Origin: PUPG01 sp964463915
Lineage (GTDB): Bacteria > Bacteroidota > Bacteroidia > Bacteroidales > UBA7960
NCBI GenBank assembly: GCA_964463915.1
Contig: CAYXEH010000005.1
Span: 1-64,000 of the forward strand
Direction: 5' to 3'
Length of the DNA: 64,000 nt
Both the position numbers and the translations under genes were made by a program. Of the stretch, positions 42,885-52,491 are shown piece after piece (positions within the stretch are counted from its first letter, which is position 1; the number at the start of each line of letters is the position of its first letter). A model generated the notes under the pieces. That model was not told the origin of the DNA, did not search any database, and worked only from the letters and a program-made list of their open reading frames with translations.

Positions 42885-45512
42885 GTGGCAAAATCTAAAA
42901 ATCAGACTGTTGAAACCCCCTTGATGAAGCAATATTACAGCATCAAGGCCAGGCATCCGGATGCGCTGTTGTTGTTCAGAGTGGGTGACTTTTATGAAAC
43001 CTTCGGGGAAGATGCGGTGAAAACGGCGGAGATCCTGGGGATCATTCTTACCCGGCGGGCCAACGGGGCGGCATCCTACGTGGAACTGGCAGGTTTTCCT
43101 TATCATGCATTGGATAACTATCTCCCCAAACTGGTCCGTGCCGGCCAGCGGGTGGCCGTATGCGATCAGCTGGAGGATCCCAAACTAACTAAGAAGATCG
43201 TAAAAAGGGGAGTTACAGAACTGGTGACCCCGGGTATTGCATTCAGTGACAAAGTATTGAATCACAAGGAGAACAATTTCCTCGCAGCCCTGCATATTAC
43301 GGAGGGTTATACCGGTATTGCCTTTCTGGATGTGTCTACCGGTGAATTCCTGACCGACCAGGGCGACAGGGAATATATTGATAAGCTGCTGCAGAGCCTG
43401 CGCCCCAGTGAAGTGGTGATTCAGAAAAAGCACAAACAACTTATGCAGACTCGCTTTCCGGGTAAATATTATATCAGTACGCTGGATGACTGGGCGTTTA
43501 CACGGGATTTTGCCGATGACCTGCTTTTGAAGCATTTTGGTACGGCTTCCTTCAAAGGTTTCGGGATTGAGGAGCTCAATGAGGGCATCATCGCAGCCGG
43601 AGCGGTGATGCAGTATTTGTCGGATACCCGGCATGATGAGCTGGGGCATATCAACAAGATCAGCCGGATAGACAGGAACAGGTATGTATGGTTGGACAAG
43701 TTTACCATCCGGAATCTGGAGATCATGGAATCCATCAATGAGGATGCCACGACGCTGAAAGATGTGCTTGACCATACGCTTTCTCCCATGGGAAGCCGGT
43801 TGCTGAAACGCTGGATATTGTTGCCGCTTAAAGAGCCGGCGCAGATCAGGGAACGGCATGAGGTGGTGGAGCACTTCATGCATCACCCCGAATTGCTCGA
43901 GAAACTGGGGATGCATCTGCGTGAGGCAGGAGACCTGGAACGGCTGATATCCAGAGTGGCTGTAGGCAAGATCAACCCCAGGGAATTGCAGCAGGTAAGG
44001 AAGGCGCTCGGAGCCGCGGAAGCTATCCGCGATCTTTGCCTGGAAAATGATTCGGAATCGCTTCGGGAGGCCGGAAGACAACTCGATCCCTGCCCGGCCG
44101 TCAAAGACCGCATTGGCCGTGAATTGCTTGAGGAACCTTCGGCCGTTGCTGCCAAAGGGAACATGATCGCCGATGGGGTATCGGAGGAACTGGATGAATT
44201 GCGCCACATTGCCTATTCAGGAAAGGACTACCTTGCCTCACTGAGGCAGCGTGAAATTGAGCGTACAGGTATCCCATCCATCAAAATATCATTCAACCAG
44301 GTATTCGGATACTACCTGGAAGTGACCAATACCCACAAAGACAAGGTGCCGGAAGACTGGCACAGAAAGCAGACCCTGACCAACTCGGAACGCTACATTA
44401 CCCCGGAACTGAAAGAGTATGAAGAGAAGATCCTGAGTGCAGAGGAACGGATACTGAACCTGGAAATTCGCCTGTTTCAGGAGCTGGTGGAAGAGGTGGG
44501 TCGTTATGTGGCGCCCATACAGGTGAATGCCCATGTGATTGCCCGGCTGGATTGTCTGTCTTGTTTTGCCCTTGTGGCCCGGCGGAACAATTACGTGCGT
44601 CCCGGGATCAACGATTCATACGTGCTGGACATCAAAGGAGGGCGTCATCCGGTGATTGAACAGCAACTTCCCCCGGGCGAGGAATATGTGGCCAATGACG
44701 TATTGCTTGACAATGAGACACAGCAGCTGATGGTCATTACCGGGCCAAATATGTCAGGGAAATCGGCATTGCTGAGACAGACCGGCCTGATTGTATTGAT
44801 GGCACAGATGGGATCATTCGTGCCGGCCGAAAATGCATCAATCGGACTGGTGGATAAGATATTCACCCGGGTGGGCGCCTCCGACAACATCTCTTCGGGG
44901 GAGTCTACTTTCATGGTGGAGATGAACGAAACGGCCAGCATACTGAACAACATATCGGATCGTAGTCTGATCCTGCTGGACGAGATCGGGCGCGGTACCA
45001 GTACCTATGATGGAATCAGCATTGCCTGGGCCATTGCCGAATTTTTACATGAGCATCCCATGTTCAGGGCCAAAACCCTGTTTGCCACTCACTATCATGA
45101 ATTGAATGAGATGGCAGCCTCTTTTTCCAGGATCAGGAATTTCAATGTGTCTGTGAAAGAGGTACACAATAAGGTGATCTTTTTGCGAAAGCTGGTCCCC
45201 GGCGGGAGTGCGCACTCTTTCGGGATCCATGTGGCCCGCATGGCCGGAATGCCCAGGCCTGTGATTGAACGGGCCAATGCCATCCTTTCCCGGCTTGAAC
45301 AATACCACGGCCACGACGAACTAACCGGTAAAGCTGCCTCGCATTCAGCCGGACAAAAAAAACAGGACGATTATCAGCTGAGCTTTTTTCAGCTGGATGA
45401 TCCCTTGCTTTTACAAATAAAAGAAGATATCCTGAATACGGATGTGAATACCCTGACTCCGGTGGAGGCCCTGATGAAGCTCAATGAAATCAAGCGTTTG
45501 CTTGGAGAGTAG
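42885..45512 (+). CDS. mutS: DNA mismatch repair ATPase MutS
   Basis: 875 residues from GTG at 42885 (VAKSKNQTVETPLMKQYYSIK); the open frame begins at TTG 42861, but this lies within the -7 box. Mismatch-reading motif LLFRVGDFYETFGEDA has the Phe-x-Glu wedge (FYE). The ATPase has Walker A GPNMSGKS (620-627), the switch GESTFMVEM, Walker B LLDEIGRGTST and ATHYHEL. The C-terminal tail (FFQLDDPLL, then ILNTDVNTLTPVEALMKLNEIKRL in pieces) matches the MutS tail. It recognises base mismatches and starts repair with MutL, which is not in the window. Confidence 0.97.
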   Translation: MAKSKNQTVETPLMKQYYSIKARHPDALLLFRVGDFYETFGEDAVKTAEILGIILTRRANGAASYVELAGFPYHALDNYLPKLVRAGQRVAVCDQLEDPKLTKKIVKRGVTELVTPGIAFSDKVLNHKENNFLAALHITEGYTGIAFLDVSTGEFLTDQGDREYIDKLLQSLRPSEVVIQKKHKQLMQTRFPGKYYISTLDDWAFTRDFADDLLLKHFGTASFKGFGIEELNEGIIAAGAVMQYLSDTRHDELGHINKISRIDRNRYVWLDKFTIRNLEIMESINEDATTLKDVLDHTLSPMGSRLLKRWILLPLKEPAQIRERHEVVEHFMHHPELLEKLGMHLREAGDLERLISRVAVGKINPRELQQVRKALGAAEAIRDLCLENDSESLREAGRQLDPCPAVKDRIGRELLEEPSAVAAKGNMIADGVSEELDELRHIAYSGKDYLASLRQREIERTGIPSIKISFNQVFGYYLEVTNTHKDKVPEDWHRKQTLTNSERYITPELKEYEEKILSAEERILNLEIRLFQELVEEVGRYVAPIQVNAHVIARLDCLSCFALVARRNNYVRPGINDSYVLDIKGGRHPVIEQQLPPGEEYVANDVLLDNETQQLMVITGPNMSGKSALLRQTGLIVLMAQMGSFVPAENASIGLVDKIFTRVGASDNISSGESTFMVEMNETASILNNISDRSLILLDEIGRGTSTYDGISIAWAIAEFLHEHPMFRAKTLFATHYHELNEMAASFSRIRNFNVSVKEVHNKVIFLRKLVPGGSAHSFGIHVARMAGMPRPVIERANAILSRLEQYHGHDELTGKAASHSAGQKKQDDYQLSFFQLDDPLLLQIKEDILNTDVNTLTPVEALMKLNEIKRLLGE

Positions 45513-45582
45513 CAGCACAGGGAATAATGCGCTCCCCTTTTAACCGGGCCGGGGCCGGATCAGAGAGACGCAGAGAACAGGA

Positions 45583-46098
45583 TCAGTTCCTGTAACCCAG
45601 ATTCTGGAGTACTTCGTCGCTCAGGTCGTAGCGCACATCGGTATAGATCATCGACACACCTCCTGCCCGGTCAAAGATCACGGCATAGTTTCCGCTTGAA
45701 GCAATCTCCTCAACGGCACTGTGTACCTTGTCCTGAATGGGTTCAAGCAGCTCCTCCCTTTTTTGGAAAAGCTCTCCTTCCCGGCCAAAACGCTGCATCT
45801 GTAATTCTTTGGCCTCCTGTTCAAGCCGGACGATCTCATCTTCCCTTTCCTGCTTCATTTCATCGGGAAGCAAGGGTGCTTCAGCCTGATATTCCCGGTA
45901 AAGCCGGTCTACTTCGGCGAACATGTCTTCCAGTTCAGCCTGCCATTCAACCGACAGCTGCTCGATCTCCCTTTCAGCTGCCTGGTATTCCGGGATGTTG
46001 TCAAGGATGTACTCTGTATCTACGTACGCGAATCTTTGTCCCCATGCGGTGGTGGTCATGATGGCCACCAGCAGGGTTAAAAAAAGTTTTTTGTTCAT
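45583..46098 (-). CDS. OmpH/Skp-family periplasmic chaperone
   Basis: 171 residues with a signal peptide (to TAWGQ) and a mature start RFAYVDTEYILDNIPEY, the family signature. A long Glu/Gln/Arg coiled coil follows (about 40-125) and a short C-terminal strand region (YAVIFDRAGG). Skp-type trimers hold unfolded outer-membrane proteins on their way to BamA, whose gene is next upstream on the same strand (46 bp). In many Bacteroidetes two ompH copies follow bamA; here only one is present before the operon meets mutS head-on. Confidence 0.93.
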   Translation of the reverse strand: MNKKLFLTLLVAIMTTTAWGQRFAYVDTEYILDNIPEYQAAEREIEQLSVEWQAELEDMFAEVDRLYREYQAEAPLLPDEMKQEREDEIVRLEQEAKELQMQRFGREGELFQKREELLEPIQDKVHSAVEEIASSGNYAVIFDRAGGVSMIYTDVRYDLSDEVLQNLGYRN

Positions 46099-46143
46099 AA
46101 GGGATCCTCCTGAATGATTGGGTTAAGATAGCACAACTGCCTG

Positions 46144-48645
46144 TTAGTTGATATCCTGGCCGATAGAGAAGTGGAACTGCCCGCCAGAGGAATTTGGCCG
46201 TCCCGGAATGTCATCAAAGCCGTACCCGTAATCGATACCCAGCAGGCCGAACATAGGCAGGAACACCCTGACCCCAACACCCGCAGAGCGTTTGATATCG
46301 AACGGATTGAAAGAACGGAGATCGGAAAAGGCATTACCTCCTTCCACAAAGGCAAGTGCATAGATGGTCGCCATGGGATTGAGTGAAACGGGATAGCGCA
46401 GCTCCACCGAATATTTGCTATAAGCGTTTGCCCCGATAAATTCACCCTGTGCATCAGTGGGTGTGAGGGAATAATTTTCATAACCACGCATGGCAATTAC
46501 TTCACGGCCATCAATTTCCCAGCCTGTCAGTCCGTCGCCACCCAGATAGAATCTTTCAAACGGTGGATAGCCGATGTCTGAATTGTAAAAGCCCAGGAAG
46601 CCATAGCGTATCTTGGCTGCTACGATCAAATCTCCCACAATGGGGGTGAAATAGTCTGTTTTCATCTTCCATTTGTGGTATTCCAACCAGCGGTATTTGT
46701 CCTGCGGGTCGGCATCTTTCAGATTCTCTCCTGTTACAAGGGTGTAGGGTGGTGTTAACTGCAACGACAGCGATACCTCAGAACCAGACCGCGGGAACAG
46801 GTCGGCATCCTTTGAGTTCCTCCCAAACTCAACATTGTAGCTGAGATTATGCGATTGTCCGTTGTCAAAGACAAACCGAATCGGACTGTTCAGGATGTCA
46901 TAATGCTGATAGTTGGCCGATTGCCTGAGGTAAAAATAATCATCGGGCAGCGTCAGCCGTTTAGCAAGCCCTACCGAGGCGCCCAGGATAGAATAATAAC
47001 CGTAATTAGGGTCGCTTCGGGCCAGGTTGCGGCGATGGGTGGTTTGATAGAAAGACACACTCAAGGCATTGGGTTTCTCCCCGCCGAGCCATGGTTCAAC
47101 AAAGGAGGCACTATATGAAATGTAGCCCCGTCCATAAGTTTGCGCCCTCAGTGACAGGGTTTGCCCGTCACCGGTTGGCAGCGGCCGCCATGCATCCCTG
47201 TCAAAGAAATTGCGGGTGGAGAAGTTGTTAAAGGAAATCCCCACTGTCCCGATGATACGGTTGGCTCCCCATCCGCCCGACAATTCGATCTGGTCGGAAG
47301 AAGTCTCCTCCAGGATATATTCGATGTCTACTGTATTGTCCTGGGGATTAGGAATGGGGTTTACCTCAATCGATTCCTGGTCAAAATATCCCAGCTGAAT
47401 GATCTCCCGCTGACTTCTGATAATTGCTGAACGGCTGAAGAGTTGACCTGGGCGGGTTCTGATCTCACGCATGATCACGTGGTCATTGGTACGTGTGTTT
47501 CCCGTTACACTCACCCTGTTGATCCTTGCCTGCTCTCCTTCATGGATACGGATCTCCAGGTCAATAGAGTCATTCTCCACGGCCACTTCAACCGGATCAA
47601 GATTAAAAAACAGGTAGCCGATGTCGAGGTAGAGTGAACTGACATCCCCCTGCTCCATATTCATGGAAAGGTTTTGTTCCAGTTTTGTCTGATTATATTC
47701 ATCCCCGGAGCTGATCTGCAATATTTCGTTCAGGTCCTCGTCTGAGTAAACGGTATTGCCTACCCAGTTTATGTCTCTGAAATAATAAGTAGGTCCTTCT
47801 TCGATGTGGAGGTCTATTTCGATGCGGTTGTCATCTACGAAATAAACTGAATCTTTGACAATCCGCGCATCCCGCTTACCCAGCTCGTTATATCGTTCGA
47901 TAATTCGTTGCTTGTCTTTTCGGAAATCTTCTTCCACCAGCTTGGAGGATGAAAATAAAAAGAGGAGGCTCCTTTCGCGGGTGTCTTCCATGAGTCGCTT
48001 AATCTTCCAGTCGCTGAGTACTTCATTTCCGTAAATGTTTACTTCCCGGATTCGTGTGCGGCGGCCACGGTCGATCTCAAATTCCAGGATCAGTTGGTTT
48101 GTCCTGGCGGTATCCACTTTCTGCCGGATCTCGACTTCAGGGGTCATATACCCTTCTTCCTGGTAATAATCCTCGATAACGGTCTGTGCCCTGTAAAGGA
48201 GGTTGTCGGTTACCACATCCCCCCTGGTGAGATTCAGTCTTTCTTTGATCTCGTCTTCATCTGATTTTTTGGCACCGATGAATTCATAGCTTGAAAGCCT
48301 GGGGCGTTCCTTCAGTTCTATTTCAAGAAAAACCACATCGTCCTGTACGGAGATAATGCCGATGCTCACATCCTCAAACAAACGTTGTCGCCAGAGTTGT
48401 TCGATGGCATTGGTGATGTCTTCACCCGGAATCGTGATTTCCTGGCCCACGGTAAGCTGTGAAACCATGATCACGACATTTTCATTGATATTCTCCGTGC
48501 CGGTAACTGAGATTCCTCCGATCTGGTATTCTCTGGGATTATTCGGGTCAATGGTGATTTCCTCACCAGTCTGGACCTGCTGTGCCTGAACGGCCACAGG
48601 AAAGAAACAGAAAACTAGGGTGAACAGAAGAATGATTTTATGCAT
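46144..48645 (-). CDS. bamA: outer-membrane protein assembly factor BamA
   Basis: 833 residues with a signal peptide ending QAQQ. Five POTRA domains are expected between about 40 and 430: the first has ISVTGTENINENVV, later ones REVNIYGNEVLSDWKI, YYFRDINWVGNTVYSDEDL and ARINRVSVTGNTRTNDHVI. The beta barrel from about 440 to the end has the VRVFLPMFGLLGIDYGYGFD end region and a final aromatic strand (FHFSIGQDIN). It folds and inserts barrel proteins into the outer membrane. Its position between uppS and ompH is the usual Bacteroidetes order. Confidence 0.97.
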   Translation of the reverse strand: MHKIILLFTLVFCFFPVAVQAQQVQTGEEITIDPNNPREYQIGGISVTGTENINENVVIMVSQLTVGQEITIPGEDITNAIEQLWRQRLFEDVSIGIISVQDDVVFLEIELKERPRLSSYEFIGAKKSDEDEIKERLNLTRGDVVTDNLLYRAQTVIEDYYQEEGYMTPEVEIRQKVDTARTNQLILEFEIDRGRRTRIREVNIYGNEVLSDWKIKRLMEDTRERSLLFLFSSSKLVEEDFRKDKQRIIERYNELGKRDARIVKDSVYFVDDNRIEIDLHIEEGPTYYFRDINWVGNTVYSDEDLNEILQISSGDEYNQTKLEQNLSMNMEQGDVSSLYLDIGYLFFNLDPVEVAVENDSIDLEIRIHEGEQARINRVSVTGNTRTNDHVIMREIRTRPGQLFSRSAIIRSQREIIQLGYFDQESIEVNPIPNPQDNTVDIEYILEETSSDQIELSGGWGANRIIGTVGISFNNFSTRNFFDRDAWRPLPTGDGQTLSLRAQTYGRGYISYSASFVEPWLGGEKPNALSVSFYQTTHRRNLARSDPNYGYYSILGASVGLAKRLTLPDDYFYLRQSANYQHYDILNSPIRFVFDNGQSHNLSYNVEFGRNSKDADLFPRSGSEVSLSLQLTPPYTLVTGENLKDADPQDKYRWLEYHKWKMKTDYFTPIVGDLIVAAKIRYGFLGFYNSDIGYPPFERFYLGGDGLTGWEIDGREVIAMRGYENYSLTPTDAQGEFIGANAYSKYSVELRYPVSLNPMATIYALAFVEGGNAFSDLRSFNPFDIKRSAGVGVRVFLPMFGLLGIDYGYGFDDIPGRPNSSGGQFHFSIGQDIN

Positions 48646-48660
48646 TGTCTGGAAAGTATT

Positions 48661-49422
48661 TCAAGCTTGTTTGACATCATCGGCATGGCATTCAACCTTC
48701 CCGAAACGCCTTTCGCGGCGTTGGTAGTCGATGATGGCCTGGTAAAAATGTTTTTTTCTGAAGTCTGGCCAGAGCACCGGTGTAAAATGCAGCTCGGTAT
48801 AGGCCAATTGCCAAAGTAAAAAGTTACTTATTCGCAATTCTCCACTTGTGCGTATCAATAAATCGGGGTCAGGAAGGTGGGAGGTTTCCATTGCCTGTTC
48901 CACCAGTTCCTGGTCGATATCTTCAGGATCTATGCTTTTTTTCGCTACTTTGCGCGCAATCTTTTTTGCCGCATTGGTAATTTCCCAACGTGCACTGTAG
49001 CTGAGCGCTATGTTGAGTGTCAGCCCTGTATTTCCGGATGTCAACTCTATGGCCTCTCTTAGTGTTTTTCTGCAGGAAGCAGGCAGGGAGTCAATATCAC
49101 CGATGGCCTGTAGCCTCACATTGTTTTTGTGGAGTTCCAGGGTTTCATTTTCAATGGCGTGGGTTAGTAGCCCCAGCAGGGTATCCACCTCTTTGTGGGG
49201 GCGGCACCAGTTTTCGGTGGAAAAAGCGAAAAGTGTCAGATAGGGAATGCCAATTTCAGCAGCTGCCCTGACGGTATCCCGCACGGACTCCACCCCACTT
49301 TCATGTCCGAAAATGCGCTCCTTGCCCTGTTGTTGTGCCCAGCGCCCGTTCCCGTCCATGATAATTGCCACATGGCAGGGAAGCTTTTCGGTGTTAATAC
49401 GCTGCTTTAGATCCATTACCAA
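48661..49422 (-). CDS. uppS: isoprenyl transferase (undecaprenyl diphosphate synthase)
   Basis: 253 residues. Catalytic Asp23 in IIMDGNGRWA; FAFSTENWCRP; and the C-terminal DLLIRTSGELRISNFLLWQ and ELHFTPVLWPDF motifs are complete. It adds isopentenyl units in cis to farnesyl diphosphate, making the carrier lipid for peptidoglycan and surface glycans. The gene is 15 bp upstream of bamA on the same strand, in the order DUF6089-uppS-bamA-ompH, a probable operon coupling envelope lipid and outer-membrane assembly. Confidence 0.96.
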   Translation of the reverse strand: MVMDLKQRINTEKLPCHVAIIMDGNGRWAQQQGKERIFGHESGVESVRDTVRAAAEIGIPYLTLFAFSTENWCRPHKEVDTLLGLLTHAIENETLELHKNNVRLQAIGDIDSLPASCRKTLREAIELTSGNTGLTLNIALSYSARWEITNAAKKIARKVAKKSIDPEDIDQELVEQAMETSHLPDPDLLIRTSGELRISNFLLWQLAYTELHFTPVLWPDFRKKHFYQAIIDYQRRERRFGKVECHADDVKQA

Positions 49423-49512
49423 TCAATAAATTATAACTCCAAAAAGGAGGACAAATTTCATAAAATGTTCCGACAAAAAAAAGGAAAACCCCAAAGTTTA
49501 AGAAAATTTATA

Positions 49513-50217
49513 CTAAAACGGCGTATGCGGGCAGCGTGCTGAAGAACGGTCAATGATTTTGTAGGTAAGAATCAGCCCGGCAAATCCATACCAATCGTTT
49601 CCCCGGGGATTACCCCTTAGGCTCACCTGGTCAAGGTAATCAGTGCCGGTTCTCCTCAGCCCCCATTCCATCCCACCACTGATATTCGATGTGATGTGGT
49701 ATTTCAGCCCGCCGCCAAACAAATAGGTTGAACTGATTTTGTTATCTGCATCGGGCTGTTCTGCTGTGTCCAGGTGGGTTTTGGTGCCGGAACCGTAGTT
49801 GCCGTCAAAAAAGAGATAGCCCATTCCCAGGAAAAGATAGGGAGAAAACAACGATTCCTCTTCTCCGGTGACATAAGGAAGGAAGTTGACCTCACCCTGG
49901 ACAGAAAGTTCCGTAATGTTGGTTTCAAAGCGAAATACTCCGCCGTTTTCTAAAATGGAAAAGGGGCTGCCTTCGTCTGTGCCGCTGACATTCCCATGCG
50001 CCAGATTTACCCTGGCCGACAGGTGGTTGTCCAAATTATAGCGGATAAACCCACCGAATGCGGGTGCCGGATGCTTGAACTGCCCCTGTGGTCCCTGGTT
50101 CAGATCCCCCGAGTAATAGGCTCCGCCCCCGAAAAGTCCCAGCTCATAAACCTGGGCTTCTGTGGTAAGCGTTGCCATTCCCAGAAAAACAAATACAAGG
50201 AGACTGTTGAATTTCAT
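49513..50217 (-). CDS. DUF6089 family outer-membrane beta-barrel protein
   Basis: 234 residues with a signal peptide ending TEAQ and a mature start VYELGLFGGGAYYSGDLN, the usual opening of this family. Amphipathic strands with alternating aromatic/Gly residues continue to the end (LFLGMGYLFFDGNYG; GGGLKYHITSNISGGMEWGLRRTGTDYLD in pieces). Function unknown. Its constant place just before uppS in Bacteroidetes suggests a tie with envelope assembly, but this is association only. Confidence 0.88.
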   Translation of the reverse strand: MKFNSLLVFVFLGMATLTTEAQVYELGLFGGGAYYSGDLNQGPQGQFKHPAPAFGGFIRYNLDNHLSARVNLAHGNVSGTDEGSPFSILENGGVFRFETNITELSVQGEVNFLPYVTGEEESLFSPYLFLGMGYLFFDGNYGSGTKTHLDTAEQPDADNKISSTYLFGGGLKYHITSNISGGMEWGLRRTGTDYLDQVSLRGNPRGNDWYGFAGLILTYKIIDRSSARCPHTPF

Positions 50218-50292
50218 GCCGGCGCGTTAATGAGTTCAGAGATAACAATGGTTTATGAGAAATAACGACTTGTGCCGAATAATATTTTGTAC

Positions 50293-51171
50293 TTAGTTCC
50301 TTTTATCCAGCCCCCAGGCCAGTTTGTTGCGGATGGTTTTGTAAAAATCCTTTTGCCCGATGCCGATCAGGTTGATAGAAAAGGGAGCCCGCTTAATAAA
50401 GAGTTCTTCTGTGGTGTTCATGGGGCGTGACCTGGAATCAAGAGTCAGGAGGTAGTCCTGTGTGCGCCCGGATATCCGCAGCTTTACCACCGCGCTGTCA
50501 GGAATCACGATCGGACGGACTGTCAGGTTGTGGGTGGCGATGGGGGTGATGACCAGGGTTTTGCTTTCCGGGGAAATGATCGGTCCGCCACAACTCAGCG
50601 AATATCCGGTTGATCCGGTTGGTGTGGAGATGATCAGCCCGTCGGCCCAGTAGGTGTTCAGAAACTGGTCATCCACGTAGGCCTTGATCTTGATCATGCT
50701 GGAATTGTCGCGTTTCAGTACAGTCAGCTCATTGAGTGCATAGTTAAAGTCACCGAATAGTTCCGGGGGCGAATACAACTGCAGCATGGCCCGGTTGTCG
50801 ATCGCATAATCACCCGATATCAAAGCCTTTGAGGCATAAGAAACTTCATCGGTTGAGATGGCAGACAGGAATCCAAGACGCCCGGTATTGATCCCCAGTA
50901 CCGGTATGCCGGAGTTTTGTAACAGGGTAATGGTGTCTAGCAGTGTGCCGTCTCCACCGATGCTGATCATGCAGAAGGTGTCCTTGTCGGGTTGTTCGTT
51001 TGCCGACAGTACCCTGAAGGGTTTGTTAAACTTTACATGCCCCTTAATATGGGTATAGAGCCCTTCATAGATCAGAAAATGAGTAACCCTTTCTTCCATA
51101 ATGTGTACTATGAGCCGAAAGTTATCCAGGAAGGCGGGATCCAGTGCCCTTCCAAAAAAAGCGATTTTCAT
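50293..51171 (-). CDS. nadK: NAD kinase
   Basis: 292 residues. The diacylglycerol-kinase-like catalytic motif is GGDGTLLD (72-79, with D74), then NTGRLGFL, and the NAD-binding PTGSTGYSLSCGGP. It phosphorylates NAD to NADP using ATP, the only route to NADP in the cell. The gene is on the leftward strand, about 75 bp upstream of the DUF6089 gene. A near-match to the -7 box (TACCTTCG on this strand, 51188-51195) lies about 20 bp upstream of the start. Confidence 0.96.
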   Translation of the reverse strand: MKIAFFGRALDPAFLDNFRLIVHIMEERVTHFLIYEGLYTHIKGHVKFNKPFRVLSANEQPDKDTFCMISIGGDGTLLDTITLLQNSGIPVLGINTGRLGFLSAISTDEVSYASKALISGDYAIDNRAMLQLYSPPELFGDFNYALNELTVLKRDNSSMIKIKAYVDDQFLNTYWADGLIISTPTGSTGYSLSCGGPIISPESKTLVITPIATHNLTVRPIVIPDSAVVKLRISGRTQDYLLTLDSRSRPMNTTEELFIKRAPFSINLIGIGQKDFYKTIRNKLAWGLDKRN

Positions 51172-51220
51172 GAGGGTCTATTTTTTTCGAAGGTAATAAA
51201 AATGAAGATATTGGCCGGTG

Positions 51221-52483
51221 TTACATCATTTCCAATCTGTGGGCGTCGAGTTTCAGGAAAGTGAACAACATCAGGGTAACGCCCCAGAGGGAGGATCCTC
51301 CGTAACTAATCAGCGGTAAGGGAATCCCGATTACCGGCACGACACCAACGGTCATCCCGATATTGATGGCAAAGTGGAAGAATAATATGGAAAGGGTGGC
51401 GTATCCGAAAACCCGGCTAAAGGTTGATCGCTGTTTCTCAGCCAGGTATAGGAGGCGCAAAAGCAGGCTTGTGTAAAGACCGATGATTACCAGGCTGCCG
51501 ATAAACCCCCATTCTTCACCGACGGTACAGAAGATAAAGTCCGTAGATTGTTCGGGAATAAAGTCAAACTGGGTCTGCGTACCCTGCAGAAAGCCTTTGC
51601 CGGCAAAACCTCCTGACCCGATGGCGATCTTCGACTGGCGAAGGTTATAGCCGGCGCCCTGCAGGTCAGCTCCGCCATGTAGCAATACCTCAATTCTTGC
51701 TTTATGATGAGGTTGCAATGCATTTTCGAAGGTGTAATCCACAGAATATACAAAAGCTGCCAGCAGTAAAAAAAGCCCGATCAGTTGCGGGATCACCCTG
51801 TTTTTCTTTCTCATCAGGAACCCGACTGCCAGGGTAATCACAGCCAATGACCCAATGATGATAAATTCGTTGAATACCAGGGTAAGAATAAAGAGGACCA
51901 CTGCCACTGCCCCGAAGAACAGGACCAGGCCTCCGATGTAGCCTTCCCGGAAAAGCACAAGAATGAAGGAGGCAAAAACCAGGGTGGTTCCTACATCTTT
52001 CTGCAGTAAAACCAGTACAGCCGGTAACAGGATAATGCCAAAGGCCTTTATGCGTGTGAAAAACCCGGGTTTTTTTGCCCTGACTCTGCTTATGAAAGCG
52101 GCCAGTGCCAATATGGTACCATATTTGGCAATTTCTGATGGCTGGAAAGCAAATCCGCCCACCCGGAACCACGCCCGGGTGGCGTTAATCTCCACACCGA
52201 AGAACAATACTCCTATCAGGACCAGCAACAGGCTGACATAGATTATCCCGGAAAAACTGGTGAAAAACCTTATGTCAATGGTAAGTACTGCTGCGGCCAG
52301 AATGAATGCCCCCAGTACCCATATGAACTGTTTGCCGTAGCTGGTCCCGAGGTCAAAAATATGGTGATACGACCCGGTGTATTCGGAAGCGAATATGTTA
52401 ACCCAGCCAATGGTTACCAGGGCCAAAAACAGGAATAATACCGTTTTGTCAATGTTTTTGAAAATATTGATTTGCCTTGTCAT
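51221..52483 (-). CDS. rodA: rod shape-determining peptidoglycan polymerase RodA
   Basis: 420 residues with about 10 membrane helices. The SEDS-family landmarks are present: FAFQPSEIAKYG, KDVGTTLVF, and the C-terminal GIPLPLISYGGSSL. RodA polymerises glycan strands from lipid II and works with the transpeptidase PBP2, whose gene lies 8 bp upstream in the same operon. The pair points to cell-wall elongation and rod shape. The central part (about 225-255, FLMRKKNRVIPQLIGLF) is the usual linker between halves. Confidence 0.95.
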   Translation of the reverse strand: MTRQINIFKNIDKTVLFLFLALVTIGWVNIFASEYTGSYHHIFDLGTSYGKQFIWVLGAFILAAAVLTIDIRFFTSFSGIIYVSLLLVLIGVLFFGVEINATRAWFRVGGFAFQPSEIAKYGTILALAAFISRVRAKKPGFFTRIKAFGIILLPAVLVLLQKDVGTTLVFASFILVLFREGYIGGLVLFFGAVAVVLFILTLVFNEFIIIGSLAVITLAVGFLMRKKNRVIPQLIGLFLLLAAFVYSVDYTFENALQPHHKARIEVLLHGGADLQGAGYNLRQSKIAIGSGGFAGKGFLQGTQTQFDFIPEQSTDFIFCTVGEEWGFIGSLVIIGLYTSLLLRLLYLAEKQRSTFSRVFGYATLSILFFHFAINIGMTVGVVPVIGIPLPLISYGGSSLWGVTLMLFTFLKLDAHRLEMM

Positions 52484-52491
52484 TGGGCGTT

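Noticed and set aside
43185..44207. 340-residue leftward ORF
   Set aside because: It lies antisense to mutS and has His/Gln-rich shadow composition.
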